Assembly (NCBI RefSeq): GCF_026212465.1
Contig: NC_080050.1
Location: forward strand, 2,711,144 to 2,775,143
Reading direction: 5' to 3'
From: Amaranthus tricolor
Taxonomy: Eukaryota > Streptophyta > Magnoliopsida > Caryophyllales > Amaranthaceae
DNA length: 64,000 bases
Made by a program: the position numbers and the translations under genes. Shown here one piece after another: positions 1-13,000 of the stretch (its first letter is position 1; each line of letters opens with the position of its first letter). The notes under the pieces were generated by a model. The model was given only the letters and a program-made list of their open reading frames with translations, did no database searches and was not told the DNA's origin.

Positions 1-2183
1 GTCAAAAACTGTAAGCACATAATGCTGAGTGCTGAATATTAATTTTACTCAGCTAGACAATTAAATTAAGGCTTTTTAATTGGTGATTAATAGTTTCAAA
101 CGTGCCTATGTTTACAACCTAATTATAATCAACTCTTTCTTAATTTCCTTATAATACACCAGGCAGCTTTTATTAAATAATTACTCGTAATTCACTTTCA
201 GTTTGTTTTTATTAATCATTAATTATTTTGTTTTCTTCCTCGAAGGCTGCACCCAAGTTAGTTTGGAACTTGGGATCTTAACCAACCAAGAAAACACCAC
301 CCTCTAATAGCCTTGTTATGTAGTGTTCAAAATAAATTAAATATCGATTCGATTTGGATCTGAAAATTTGAATATTTAGTTTTTGGCTTTTATTTTATAT
401 TATGTTTTTTAATAAATATTTAAACTGATCACTTCGCTTTCATTCTTTTATCAATTTTATTTTTCTTAATTTTGAAAACAAATCATTTTGGTATAATGGT
501 TAGATAATAGATACTTAGATTTTCAAAATTTTAAATTAATTAATAATAGATTATTTATGCAACTTAGTCATAGTTCAAAATTGTACATATTAATAAATTC
601 AACAACTTAAACAAACATTTTTAATAAAAAATATACAAAAACTTTTAATAAAAAATATAGATATTCTAAACAAAAAAAAAAGTGTTAGAGCTGTAGCGAA
701 ATTTGGCCTTATAATAGTTATAAAATAATATTAATATAACACCTCTCACAAAATGAAAATTATAGGAATGAGACAAAATCATCAATATGAAGTAACAAAA
801 TATAACTTAAGAAATAAACTTCTCTTAATTTATATTAAGTTTCGAATAATGTGAATTACAAATTGATTGATTTAGTTAAAACTACAAAACTCAAGGAGTA
901 TATATATTACATACTCCCTAAAAAAATGAATGCTGAAGAGAAAAACTAATCCTACATTTTCTCTTCTCCTATGCATTTCTAAAGTTAATTAAAGCATCTC
1001 CTTAATTAACTCTTTCTCCTCTCTTTTCCTTTATTATCCTAAAGATTCTCCTTACCATTATTTTACACATAAAGAAAATCAAATATTTGATTTTGCCAAT
1101 ATTCTAATTCGAGATCCGAATCTAACATTTACTTAAAAACCAGATATCCAATTTGAATTATTCATTTTCAAAAATGATTATACTTTTCGATTTTTATAAC
1201 CGGATATCGGATATTTTTAACATGTATGTAGTAGTTCACAAAAGTATATAATTTCTATAGGAGTATATTGTACTTTTAACCCATAGAATATCCTTAGCAA
1301 GAAGTTTCGAGGATGTTGAATAATATTGAGTGTTCCACTATACTAGAGGCTCTTTGACTTATATGTTGCATATTGACAAGGTCGTCGTTGCAATCTAATA
1401 TTTTTTTAATTTGATTTTTGGTTCCTAACTAGCTAGAGTATTCATGGATGAGTAAACATTCTTCAATTAAATTATATTCATATAGACAGTAATCAAATCT
1501 AATCAATTTTACTCATAATCGATCGAGTATTAAGAGTCAAAAACACTACGAAAAGCTTATTTGAGTGAAAGTAAATCTTACTGGATGATAGGCATACTCA
1601 ATTGAGTCCATCTAAACTCCATTGGGCGGATTGAGTGAATTATTGTTAAAATAATTAAAAATAAAAATTCTTAGATCTCTGATCATGTAAGATGCATACG
1701 ATATGGTTTTAGCGTGTCTAATTCTTTATTTTGTGTTGTCAAAAAAAAACTTTAAATTCGACTGCATCAAGATATATTACGTTCATTAAACTACTTTCTA
1801 AGAAAGATCCAAACAAGCTTAGGATCTCAATCTATGTCTTTCCTTTGCTACTTTTTTCGTAGCCATATTAGCCCTAGTTTAAGTATATCCAATTAGGTTT
1901 GAACAGGATCTAATTTTGTTCTCTTTTGCATCATAAATTCGTCATTATTCTTACAAAATACTTAAAGCCAACAAACCACATCAACACCTAATTAAATCGA
2001 GTCAAAATATGTTAAAATCAATTACATATTTCATACTTGTTATGTTTGACTTTTAATATAGTTCAATGCACTAGTTCAATTCTTATATCTTTAATTATGT
2101 ATAATAAAAAATATAAAAAATTAATATTTGCATTGAGATGAATCAAACAAGATTCTACTTGATTATGTTTTAACTTATAAATT
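1..2183. other. AT-rich spacer, no gene seen
   Basis: No open frame with recognisable protein similarity, no RNA gene and no clear transposon ends were found here. There are homopolymer A/T runs and short low-complexity tracts only. Confidence 0.6.
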
Positions 2184-2387
2184 AACAACAAGAAAAATAG
2201 TATTAGACGACAACTATTATTGTGGCCATAGTATCAGAAGTTGTCGCCTAAGGGATGGGCGTCAAATTTATTTTTATCACCACTTGTGTCGCCCAATTGG
2301 TGTTGCCCATGCATAAAATCATCGGGCCATATTGAATAGTTGTCGCCCATAATTTTAATTTTGGGCTTCAAATAATTGGTAACCCAA

Positions 2388-2533
2388 GTTGTGTCTTTGG
2401 GCGTCATATTATTTTATTCTCAAGTTGTGCCTTTGGGCATCATATTATTTTATTCTCAAGTTGTGTCTTTGGGCGTCATATTATTTTATTCTCCAAGTTA
2501 TGTCTTTGGGTGTCATATTATTTTATTGCCCAA
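2388..2533 (+). repeat. Four tandem copies of a 36-37-bp unit
   Basis: The unit begins GTTGTGTCTTTGGGCGTCAT and ends in ATTATTTTATTCTCAA. It occurs four times head to tail with 1-4 differences per copy. It is an amplified form of the TGTCGCCC-type subterminal motif around it, so it belongs to the putative CACTA left arm. An 89-codon plus-strand open frame across it is a by-product of the repeat. Confidence 0.8.
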
Positions 2534-3337
2534 GTATATTGATTTAGGGCTTCATGTTTCTTCTTCGTCGCCCAAACGTGCTTTTGGCTTCAAAAAATTT
2601 CAACTTTTGAACATAAGTCCAAATATGGGCATCAAATTTTATTGAGGCCTAAGTACACTTTGAGCTACATCTTTCCTATTGTGGTCCAAAGTCAAACATT
2701 ACCATCATGCTTTTGATTGGCATCATCTCCCTTTCATACTTTGCTTTTGATTTTCTTGTAAAAACATAAAATAATTTAATAACCATGAAAAGTGGCTAAT
2801 ATTACTTCTTGGCAATCACTGAAAATGGCAAATATATTGACAATAAGTTGTACACTAATCAACTTAGCCCACATAATATCAAAAACACTTCTTGTATGTC
2901 TTACAACTAGCTCAAAATAACTACATACATGATGATCTTTCTCCCAAACAAACTTGAACTTTCCTATGCAAACTTTAAACAATGTCACCTTAACCTGAAA
3001 AATAAACACAAAATTTTTAGGACATGCATAAACATCATGAGGAAAATGTTTCATCGACACAATAAGGTTTGGGAGTAGATGTTGTGAATTTTATGTAAAG
3101 GAAGGACAATAATTATCGCAATTGCACATCATCTTATTATACAACCAACAATTTTATCATGTCCAGCTCCAACTAAAAAAAATCGAAAGGCCTTAAGAAT
3201 AAAAAAGCTATAAGAAAAGCACTATAATAACTTATCTGTATTTTAGCAACTATCTTAGGAGTTAAAACATAACAATTTCCCATTTATGCATGGGTTACTA
3301 CTCCATCTTAACATTATACTAATATTTGCAAATAAAT
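2534..3337. other. Interior of the putative CACTA element, left of the nested insertion
   Basis: More degenerate GTCGCCCAA motifs run to about 2660, then AT-rich DNA. A 94-codon minus-strand open frame (3060-2776) shows no family I recognise and is not called as a gene. Confidence 0.5.
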
Positions 3338-3354
3338 TGTTAGAGTATATAACA

Positions 3355-4063
3355 TGTTTCGGTAGTGAAACGAGGAAGTGCAAAAGACACTTAAAATACC
3401 TGGAGATAGGCAGAAGTGTGATCAAGAGGAGCTACTCGTGGGAGGAAGTGACTTGAATTCCTGCAAAACAACACGTTAGCCTTGTCCGGGGGGTGATTTC
3501 CCGGAAAACCCCTCCGACGCTCAAGTTAGAACGTGGATATGAGAATAAGGAGTAAGTGATTAGAAACTGAATACAAGAAAATGCGGTGGTGGATGTTATT
3601 AGAATTTTTGGTAGGCTAAAGAGGTAGGGTATGAGTAAGGACACTTGAGTTATTTTCAGATGCCCCTTCCTCTCTTGATGGTAGCCCCTATTTATAATGG
3701 TGAGGAAGGGAAGTTACATCAGAGAGTGGGAGTTGAAGATCATGGGAGACATGGGCAGTCAATTCCCATGGAGGAAGGATTACCATACAATTAAGGGGAA
3801 GTTATCTTTGAGGAGAAGTGGACTAACATGGGAGTAGTGGGAGGAGGACCATGCATTGTGGAAGAATGGGAAGTTGCTTTACGGGAAGCTAGTTTAAGGC
3901 ATTGAGAGGTTACTAATTCATGGGCCTATTCAAGGGAGATGGAAAACCCAGAAGAAGGCCCGTTGACCGAAAGTCAAAGTCAACCCGAAAGGTCAAGGGG
4001 TACTTAAGTAATATAACGTTAATTATTAAATAAATTAATAAAAGAATAAATATTACCATAACA
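3355..4063 (-). repeat. 3' LTR of the Tat element
   Basis: This is 709 bp long and about 99% identical by eye to the copy at 15509-16221. Differences include one 4-bp indel near 3648. On the minus strand it begins TGTTATGG and ends CGAAACA. It has the same TATAAATA box as the other LTR (3689-3696). A purine-rich stretch GTGGGACTGAA lies just 5' of it on the minus strand (about 4074-4064), in the position of the polypurine tract. Confidence 0.95.
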
Positions 4064-5700
4064 TTCAGTCCCACGCATGAAGGATGATGTGAGGAAATAG
4101 CCCCACCAATCGGAGATATCTTCCTTTATGCGGAAAAATACGTGTCCGTCGGAATTGATTTAGTGAAGAAACATGATCGTAGAGAATATTCGAAAGCTCA
4201 TGAGGAATAATACGGCCACAATCAGGCAGACCTTCTGACGGATTAGGAAAATTTGGCTCGTAAGCTTCGAATCGACAGTTCACACGTCAAATTCCGAGTT
4301 ATAATGGAGAAGTTATCGCCTTTTCAAAATAACCGCAAGAGATGCTTTAAAGTAAAGAAAAATGATTAACACCATCAAAGCCGCGGCTTCCAGCATGCCG
4401 CGGAATATCCTTGGCTATCCTTTTTATTTATCCTCGGAAGAACAGATGTGGGAGTCGGACCCCGATATGTGCCCCACTGATGTCGCGGAAGTCTCAGTAC
4501 TTAAAATATTTTTGAGTAAGGCAGCCCCCAAGGGGGGTCCGACTTATCAACCGCACGGATCTCCACGGACCTGGGTATCTTCCTTTTCATCAAGGCTTCG
4601 AGCCGGAGAGTAGGAGGAAAACATGATACCGCGGCATAGCTGAGCTGACCCCCTAGTTAAATGAGCCACATGTATGAAAGACACGGCTTGAACATATACT
4701 TTGATTTTTCAGTCTTCACTGAGGTACCTAGGGGGGTCCGACTTATCGATGTGGCGGGAAATTTTTAAAACTTGAAGTCGTTTGAATTTCCTCGTTCTGA
4801 CATGCCCCCCTTCTATCTTTAAAGACGTGGAAAGATTTTGTAATTCCATGTCACAGATGACACTAAAGGTACGGAAGCATTTCTCCCGTACTTAGAATTT
4901 TTACCTTAACTAGGACCATTTGGGGGTCCGACTTGTCGACCATGCGGACACCCCAACACGGAATAATTCGCATTCGTTCTAGAGTGTAACTCAGGGTCCG
5001 ACTTATTGACCTTTCGGAATATTATCAATACTGAACCACAAAACATATCCATAACTTTCCTATGACGCGGAAGGGGCATTTAGGTCCGTGTCTTCGATCA
5101 TACGGATAAAGGCAGATTATACCATACTTAGTTTTTTACAACATGACAGTGTTCCAAGGAGTCCGACTTATCAATCATACGGACTCTCTGAAATATTTCA
5201 CCTCATACATACGACGGTTTAGAGCAAAAGTAATGCGGCATGACATTCGCCGTATCCATAAGTCGGGCAGCTGAATGCGTAACTTTTCATACTTGAAACA
5301 TTTTTCGTTCTTGGAGGTGCAGTTTAGGGTCCGACTTGTCGACTTCCCGGACGTACTCAAATGTTGGAAGACTTAGAACAAATTTCCACACTCTCCCTCT
5401 CCTTGGGGGTCCGACTTATCGACCCGACGGTTGCCCGAAAGTTGGTTAACTGGATACTTGGAGAAATTTGATGTTCCCCCCACATTGGGGATCCGACTTA
5501 TCAATCTCCCGGCTATAGTTAAGAACTGACACTTCAAAGATTTTTCAATATTTCCTTTCTATTGAGGGTCCGACTTGTAGATCTTACGGAACATGTTGAA
5601 CACTTAGAAAAATTCCCAACGATTCCCCCTCATGGGGAGTCCGACTTATCTTTTTCACGACTCTCGTTTGGGATTCTCCTTTCCATATATTGTACTTAAG
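4064..5700 (+). repeat. Hairpin-headed repeat block A of the Tat element
   Basis: Ten direct copies of the core TCCGACTT start at 4538, 4737, 4927, 4997, 5162, 5330, 5410, 5492, 5569 and 5640. Most follow the form GGGGTCCGACTT(A/G)TCGA and are followed 6-8 bases later by CGG. Spacings are 70-82 bp or about twice that (165-199), as if single units were lost. One inverted copy (GTCGGACCCC) lies at about 4456. Several copies are preceded by a complementary C-run (for example CCCCCAAGGGGGG at 4525-4537) that would form a small stem-loop. The block separates the 3' LTR from the promoter of the antisense gene. No protein-coding frame is supported here. Confidence 0.85.
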
Positions 5701-5722
5701 TCCCAAAGGCATTTATTGCTGT

Positions 5723-5730
5723 TATAAATA
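5723..5730 (+). promoter_or_regulatory. TATA box of the antisense gene in the Tat element
   Basis: TATAAATA lies about 390 bases before the likely start codon at 6117 and just after the last repeat of block A. The intervening leader is pyrimidine-rich with repeated CTTCAA and TTCTTC motifs and looks like a 5' untranslated region. Plus-strand transcription from here is inferred, not shown. Confidence 0.55.
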
Positions 5731-6116
5731 AGGTGGTTGGAACAGTTCCCCTTACTTAATTCTCATTACTTCCTTCAAATTTTTACATTGCTGGAAAGAG
5801 AAAGTAGAGAGAGACGCTCTGACAATCTTCATCCTTCCTTCAAACTTCTGACCAATTCTTGAAGATCTTCAAGATATCTGACAGATCTTCATCAAGTTTC
5901 TGACAAATCTCCAACTTTCTTCAAAGGTATTCAAACTTTTTCCCAGATCTTCGAATTTCTTCAAGTTAATCTTCAAACTGTTCTTAAATTTCTTCGATTT
6001 GTTCTTGAATTTCTTCAAATTATTCTTGAATGTTAGCCTAGGACATTGAATTCGTTTTATGAATTTAGTCTCTATTCTTTACAAGTTTCGCCTACTACTT
6101 TATGATTCTTGTTAAC

Positions 6117-9100
6117 ATGGATGTCGCGGCTACTCAAGAGACCATAGCTAACTCAGACATTAACCCTACTAACTTGCCGGAAACTCCTTTGATAGTACGT
6201 AGGCGTCTTAATAAAAAGGGGTTGTTAATGAATGATTCGGACGAAAGTAGTTCGGTGAGAATTACCCCCCATTATGAACCAATAAAAGCCGGGGATGAGT
6301 CGTCTGTATCCCCTATATACCCTCCGGAGATTATGAAAACTGCTCCTTGGGAAGTGAGCATTGCTTTCTTTCCCAATTACTTGCCGCGAATAAATCCTGA
6401 CTTGGAAGGGTTATTGTATGTAGATATGGAAAACCTTGAAGGATCAGCCGAGTCTTCTGGAAGGGAGAGCGCAGCGCCAGTTCCTCCTCCATTCTACATT
6501 CCAGACGGCGGGCCCCTAAACTACTTCATTGATTTACAGACCAAGAGAGATTTGGATAGTCAACGGGAAGCCATCTCCCGGAAATGGGGTTTGCCGGAGA
6601 ACATTAATATTATTACACCGGGGAATTACGACACCGTTAGGTTTCCCCCCCTCATTGTATAGCTGCTTACTTTCCTTCTTTCCAACTAGGACTTAGATTC
6701 CATCTTCACCCATTTTTTAGGGAGGTGTTAGAGCTGTTAAACGTTTCGGTGCCCGAGCTATATCCTAACGCTTGGGGGTGTATGGTGGCCTTTTTGATTT
6801 TATGCAAAGTTTTGGCCGTGCCACCGACATTGACCGCCTTTAGATATAGTTTTAGAGCCCGCCTATGTAATTCTCAATCATACGGCTGCGGCTGGATTAC
6901 TATTACGCATCGTCGCGGGCTGAAGATAGTCCAAGACCTCCCTGATAACCAGAAGGGGTATAGGACGAAATTTGCGTATTTGTACAATTCGGGAGGATGG
7001 AATATTAAGACCTCCTTCGACATCAAACCCAACCTTTCAGGTTTTAATAATGGAATCCCGCAGTGTTCTTTTAGTGACGCGGTGATCATTGAATATGCGA
7101 AGATGGACGTTCAATTGGGAAGGAAACCCATGAACGTCCAACTTAATTGGATACCCGGTCGTCCTGAGTTGGAGAATGAGAACCTCCTCTCAGCATTCGG
7201 CATCAGCTTGGCTATCGATCGGAGTAAGAGTTGTCGGATTTCTTCCTTCTCTTTTCTATGGTATGTTTAGCTGTTTCTAACTCATGGTTTTACAGGGATA
7301 GCCAAGGAAAATCTTCGAGCAAAGAGTCCAGATCTAATGAAGAAATTCAGTGTTTTGAGACTTGCTCAAGGGGCCATCTAACGGCCCGAGGATAAGCCTC
7401 TACCTCTTCCTCCGAAGGTATAACTTCACACATTTTTTCGTTCTGAAAGATTTCTGTTGATTCCTCCTAACCTTTTCTTTTGTAGGACTCGACGACCGTA
7501 GAGAAGGGTCTTGACGAGGTGCCCGGCGAGGAAGAGGCTCTCCGTCTCCTCGAGGAGAGGAGAAAAGTACACGTTCCCGATGACTCCCAAAGGGTAATCC
7601 CCTCTAAGAAGAGGGAATCAAAGAAAAAGAAAAGTGGGAAGGGGAGGAAGAGAAAAAGAGACTCTCCTTCCCACGGGGAGAGCGCGGCAAAGAAGGTCTC
7701 CCTCGATACCATACATACCGCTGTACCTCTACAGGCGAGGTCGGCGGGAGGGGAGACGTCGACTCCCCCGGCCGAAGCCCCCATCTCCCCGAAAGACAAG
7801 GAGACGGTCGGGGAGTCGTCTGCGGCCCCAGAGCCGCGGATAGAGGAGGTGTATCGTCGTAGGGAGGTCACACCTTTCCAACCCGATACCCTCTTCAATG
7901 AATTGGGGCACAAGGGTATGATTACCCGTTTCAACCGGGCGACGTCCCATCTGATCAGCCGGAAGGATGTCGATCATCTGGACTCCCTGCCTCCTGTCGA
8001 CAGGGTTCGTTAACTCCAGGCCTCGGCGGCTGAGGTACAATGTCAGTTTTTCAGTCTGTTCGAATTAGATTGCCGGATGATCTATTTGACCTTATTCTCC
8101 TTTGCAGACGTACTTAAGGCTATCGTTTGAATTGAACCTTAGCCGTCAGAGTGCCGCGGACAGAGAAACCCTGGCGGCCCTCACTTCTCACTGCCAAGAA
8201 CAAGAGGAGGAGCTGAAGAGGCTGAGGGCAGATCTTGAGGAGCTGCCTTCCTTAAAGGAGAAGCTAGCTAAGTGCGTTGAATTAAAAGAGCGCTTAGTCA
8301 GCACAGAAGAATGGCGAGAAAGGGCCAGGAAGCAGCTTGAGGGGACCGTGGCTAACTTGGACACGGCGTCAAATATGTCGGCCACCCTTGGCCATGAGAT
8401 CGGGCACCTGACGGATGTTCATGCTAAGCTGGTGCGACAAAACCAGTCACTTCTGCGTCAGGTGTCCGATGATTCGGATAAGTTCCAAACCTTGCTGTCC
8501 GCGGCAAGAATATACAAGCTTTGCTTGGGTAGGAAGTCGCGGATGGTAAGGGATTGGTTGTCCTCGGATGAGCCGGAGGCATCAAGTTTCTTGGGGGCGC
8601 TAACCACGGAAATGGTGGGAGCCGGTACCATGATAAGCGGTGAAAGATTCCGCCTGGTTGCCGAGGAGTTAGGCGTCGACTTTGATTCCCTCCTTGAGAA
8701 GGCCAATGAGAAGGGGAACGAAGCTTTGGCTAACCTAGCTCCGATTTTGGATCGGGAGTCAGCGGTGCTGGTGGACCCTCATTGGGACGCGGAAGAGGCT
8801 AGGGAGTGGTCGGAGAGAGTGGACCCTGCTGCTGAAAAGGAGGCCTTACGTCTTGATTTGGACAAACTCTCTCTCTCTCCTCCCTCTGCCTCGGACGTCT
8901 CCGAGAACTTGGCGCTTTCTAAGCTGGAGAGTTTGTGTTTAGACTTATCCAATCTGCTGATTGAAGAGGGCAAAAACCTCCAAGGCTTATTCAGGGACTT
9001 ATCCGAGATCGGAGTGGAGCCGTTCGATGTTGAAGAATTCATAAGCTTCACTCCGAGCCTTGGCGAGGGAGTGGCCGGGTCACCCCCCTCAAGATCCGGA

Positions 9101-9127
9101 GGGAGATGTAGACGCCTTCTTGGATGA
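6117..9127 (+). pseudogene. Antisense gene of the Tat element, Transposase_28-type protein (broken)
   Basis: This lies opposite to gag-pol, between integrase and the 3' LTR. Predicted exons are 6117-7223, 7296-7417, 7486-8034 and 8108-9127, each junction with GT/AG ends. Exon 1 holds an acidic N-terminus, then a region ending in HPFFREVLELLNV and LYPNAWG, typical of Pfam Transposase_28 ('putative gypsy type transposon'). Exon 3 has a lysine-rich tract like a nuclear signal. Exon 4 is a 340-residue charged, coiled-coil-like region. The function of this family is unknown despite its name. Three lesions break it: a frame change at a run of seven C (6644-6650) and stops TAA at 7379 and TAA at 8011, both in CAA-like contexts. 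A start at 6102 is also possible; 6117 gives MDVAATQE. Confidence 0.75.
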
Positions 9128-10026
9128 TCTCTGATTTTTGTAATATAAATTTTGTAATATTAACTTTTGTAACCTTAAATATAATCAATTTGTATGTTGA
9201 TCTTGATGCCGTATTTGTTTAAATATTTCAAATTTTCTTTCATCGGCCGCGGCTTCTCTCCCTCACTAGGCGGGAAACAGCCTTTAATTGATGTCACGGA
9301 TTGAACTTGTAGATTTGACAATTTCGACCTTGGAACCAATTTAAGGGTCTGACTTATCAATGTCGCGGCTGGTTGAACTTCAGGACCCTTATCAGAGGGT
9401 CCGACTTGTCGACGTTGCGGACAAGGAACATTCAGCTAGATATTTGGAATGATTTTTAACTCGGGACCCCAATCTGAGGGTCCGACTTGTCGATGTCCCG
9501 GTTGAGAAATGTGAAAAACTTGGAATATTTTTGAACTTAGGGACCCCAAACTGGGGGTCCGACTTATCGATGTCCCGGTTGGAAAACATCTTTGTGAAAA
9601 ACTTAGAATGTTTTTGAATTCAGGGACCCCAAACTGGGGGTCCGACTTATCGATGCTACGAACAGATGGTGAATGCTTCAAATGATTTTTGGTCTTGGAA
9701 CCCTATTCTAAGGGTCTGACTTATAGATATCACAAGTTCGTTAGTGACTTAGAATAATTTGATAATGGGACCCCTCTCAAGGGGTCCGACTTATGGATAT
9801 TACTGATTTAATAAGATTTTGCAATAGATTTTTACCAAATAATTGCGAACATAGGAGCCGGATAATCTGAAAATGAAACTTCTGTTATAAAGGATTGATA
9901 AGAATACAAATGACGATGACAAAAGTGATTTCGAATGACAACGCAACTATGTTGCGGAATGAAGGTAGTCGCGGATTGATGCTGCTAACACTGATACTAG
10001 TAACTGATTGCCCCTTGCAAATTTTA
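9128..10026 (+). repeat. Hairpin-headed repeat block B of the Tat element
   Basis: Seven direct copies of TCCGACTT or TCTGACTT start at 9348, 9400, 9481, 9558, 9641, 9715 and 9785, spaced 52-83 bp. Here the stem-loop is clear: GGGACCCC, a loop of about 5 bases, then GGGGGTCCGACTTATCGA (for example 9540-9570 and 9623-9655). The block fills the gap between the end of the antisense gene and the end of integrase, which converge on it. The motif and period match block A 4-5 kb away. AT-rich DNA at 9130-9200 could hold the polyadenylation signal of the antisense gene. Confidence 0.85.
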
Positions 10027-13000
10027 TTAAATGAAGAATTTCTTTAAGTGGTCTCCATTCCATGGACGGGGTAGTTTTTTCCCTTTCATGTCTTCTAGTT
10101 CGAAAGTTCCCGGTTTGATGATGCGGGTGACTTTAAAAGGGTCGTCCCAGTTGGCTCCTAACTTTCCTTTTTCCCCTATCTTTCCCGTAGCCTCGACTTT
10201 GCGGAGTACAAAGTCCCCAATTTGAATACGTCTGGTTTTGACATGACGGTTGAAGCTACGAATCATTCTCTGCTTCTGTGCTATCGATCTCAACAGTGCG
10301 TTTACTCTTGTTTCGGGTAGGAGATCTAGGTTTGTTCTTTTTCCTTCCTCATTCTCGGCGTGTGAGTAGTAGGTGACCCGTGTGGAGGGTACGCCTATTT
10401 CCACTGGAAGTACGGCTTCGGATCCGTACACTAAATAGAATGGCGTATGCCCCGTGGCCTCTTTGATTGTTGTTCAACTTGCCCATAAGATGCCTGGTAA
10501 TTCTTCATCCCAATTTCCTTTGACCCCTTCTATCTTCTTTTTGATACCGTTGAGAATTTCCTTGTTTGCGGACTCAACTTGCCCGTTAGTTTGAGGTCGA
10601 GATACAGAACTGAACCTGATTTGGATGTTGAACCTGTCGCAGTACTCGGTGGTGTTCTTGCTAACAAATTGCCTTCCATTGTCTGTTATGATCACATGAG
10701 GGATGCCATATCTTGTTATAATATTCCGCCATATAAACTGACAGACTTGCTTGTCTGTGATAGAGCTAAGAGCCTCCGCTTCCACATACTTGGTGAAGTA
10801 ATCGATAGCCACAATGATGAACTTTCTTTGGCCCTTGGCAGGTGGGAAGGGGCCGAGGAGATCCATGCCCCATTTGTCAAAAGGCAGAACGGCTTGCATG
10901 GCGGTCAAGTAATTTGATGGCTTCCTCCCAATCTTCGAGTGGTATTGACATTCAGGACATCTTTTGATTAAGGTTTCCGCGTCATTCCTGAGTGAGGGCC
11001 AATACTATCCGCTTCTGAGAACCTTTCCTACAACGGTTCGCACTCCTTGATGAATACCACATCCGCCTTCGTGTATTTCGCGAAGGATATAGTTTCCTTC
11101 TTCAGGAGAAACACATTTCAGAAGGGGGTGTGTATATGACTTTTTATAGAGCGTTCCTTCGTAGAGTTCGAACCATCTGGCCTTTTTCTGGACCATTCTT
11201 GCTTGATTTTTATCTTGGGGAAGCGTCTGATTCTGCAAGAACTTGATGTAAGGATCCATCCACATTTCTGACCTATCAATGGTGTTTACCATGAGATTGA
11301 TACTGGGGTTTGGAAGTACTTCCCAGATGATGTCGCGGGGCGCGGATGTTTCAGCTGAGCTAGCCAGCTTTTCCAAAGAGTCAGCTTGTGCATTTTGGGA
11401 TCTTGGGATATGGACCAAAGTGAATTTGTCGAATTTCTGAACAAATTCCTTTACTTGCTGTAAGTACATTTTCATGCTTTCATCTTTGGCCTCGAATTCT
11501 CCATTTACCTGTCCAACTATTAGTTGGGAATCAGAAAATGCGGACAATATCTTACCCCCTGCTTCGTAGCAGATTTTCAGCCCCATCAATAAAGCTTCAT
11601 ATTCGGCCTCATTGTTGGACGCCGCGAACTCGAATCTTACCGCCCTTTCCATACGGACCCCGGCGGACGATTCAATGAGGAGTCCAGCCCCACTTGCTAA
11701 TTGTGTCGAGGACCCATCTACATACAACTTCCATTCTTGATTGGGTTCAGGATGAGGGGGAAGAGTACTTTCAGCAATGAAATCGGCCAGGGCCTGGGCT
11801 TTGACCGCTGTGCGAGGCTCATACTCGATTCCGAAATCTGCTAGCTGGTTTGCCCAATCGGTAACGCGGCTTGACTTATTTTTCCCTTCCAGAATCTGTT
11901 TCAAAGGTTGATCAGTCCGAACGATGATCTGGTGAGATTAGAAGTATGGCTTCAATTTTCTGTTTGCCATCACTATTGCAAATATGACCTTTTCCACTTC
12001 GCAGTAGTTCCCCTCTGAGCCCCGGAATGCATGACTCACATAGTATATTGGAAGCTGTTTCTTTTCTCTTTCCGCCACTAGTACTCCGGATAGCGAGTAC
12101 TCGGAGATAGAGACATATAGGACCAGCTTCTCCCCTTTGATGGGTGATACTAATTTCGGCAAGGTAGACAGGTGTTCCTTCAATTCCTGGAATGCTTCTT
12201 CTGCTTCTCTCGTCCATTCGAACTTGCTTTGCTTTAGGGTTTTGAAGAAGGGGGAGCATTTGTCCGCGGATTTGGATAGAAATCTCCCTAAGGCTGCTAG
12301 GCACCCTGTTAGTTTCTGCACTTCTTTTACGGATCTGGGGGACTTCATATCTTGGATTGCCTTAATTTTGTCAGGGTTTGCCTCTATCCCTCTTTCGTCG
12401 ACAAGGAAACCAAGACACTTACCTCCAGTAACTCCAAAGACGCATTTATCTGGATTGAGTCGCATTTGGTGCTTCCGGAGGGTTATGAATGTTTCTCGGA
12501 GGTCTGCAGCATGTTCAGATGCTTGCTTGCTCTTTGCAATCATGTCGTCCACGTATACCTCCAGATTTCGGCCTATCTGAGATTGGAAGACTTTGTTTAC
12601 CATTCTCTGATACGTGGCTCCGGCGTTTTTTAGACCAAAGGGCATGACTTTGTAGCAGTACACGCCGGCATTCGTGATGAACGCTGTGTGCGGTTGGTCT
12701 TCAGGGCCAACGGGATTTGATGATAACCTGCGTTAGCATCCATGAAGCTCAACAGGGCGTGTCCTGCTGTGGAGTCCACCAAACGATCTATCTTGGGGAG
12801 AGGGTAGTCGTCTTTTGGGCATGCCTTGTTTAGATCCGTGAAATCGACGCACATTCTCCACTTCCCGTTGGATTTCTTGACGAGAACAACGTTGGAGAGC
12901 CAATCTGAATATTTGCATTCCCTGATGAATCCGGCCTTCAATAACTTCTCCACCTCCTCTTTGGCGGCCTCTATTCACTCTCTTCCCTGATGTCGCAGCT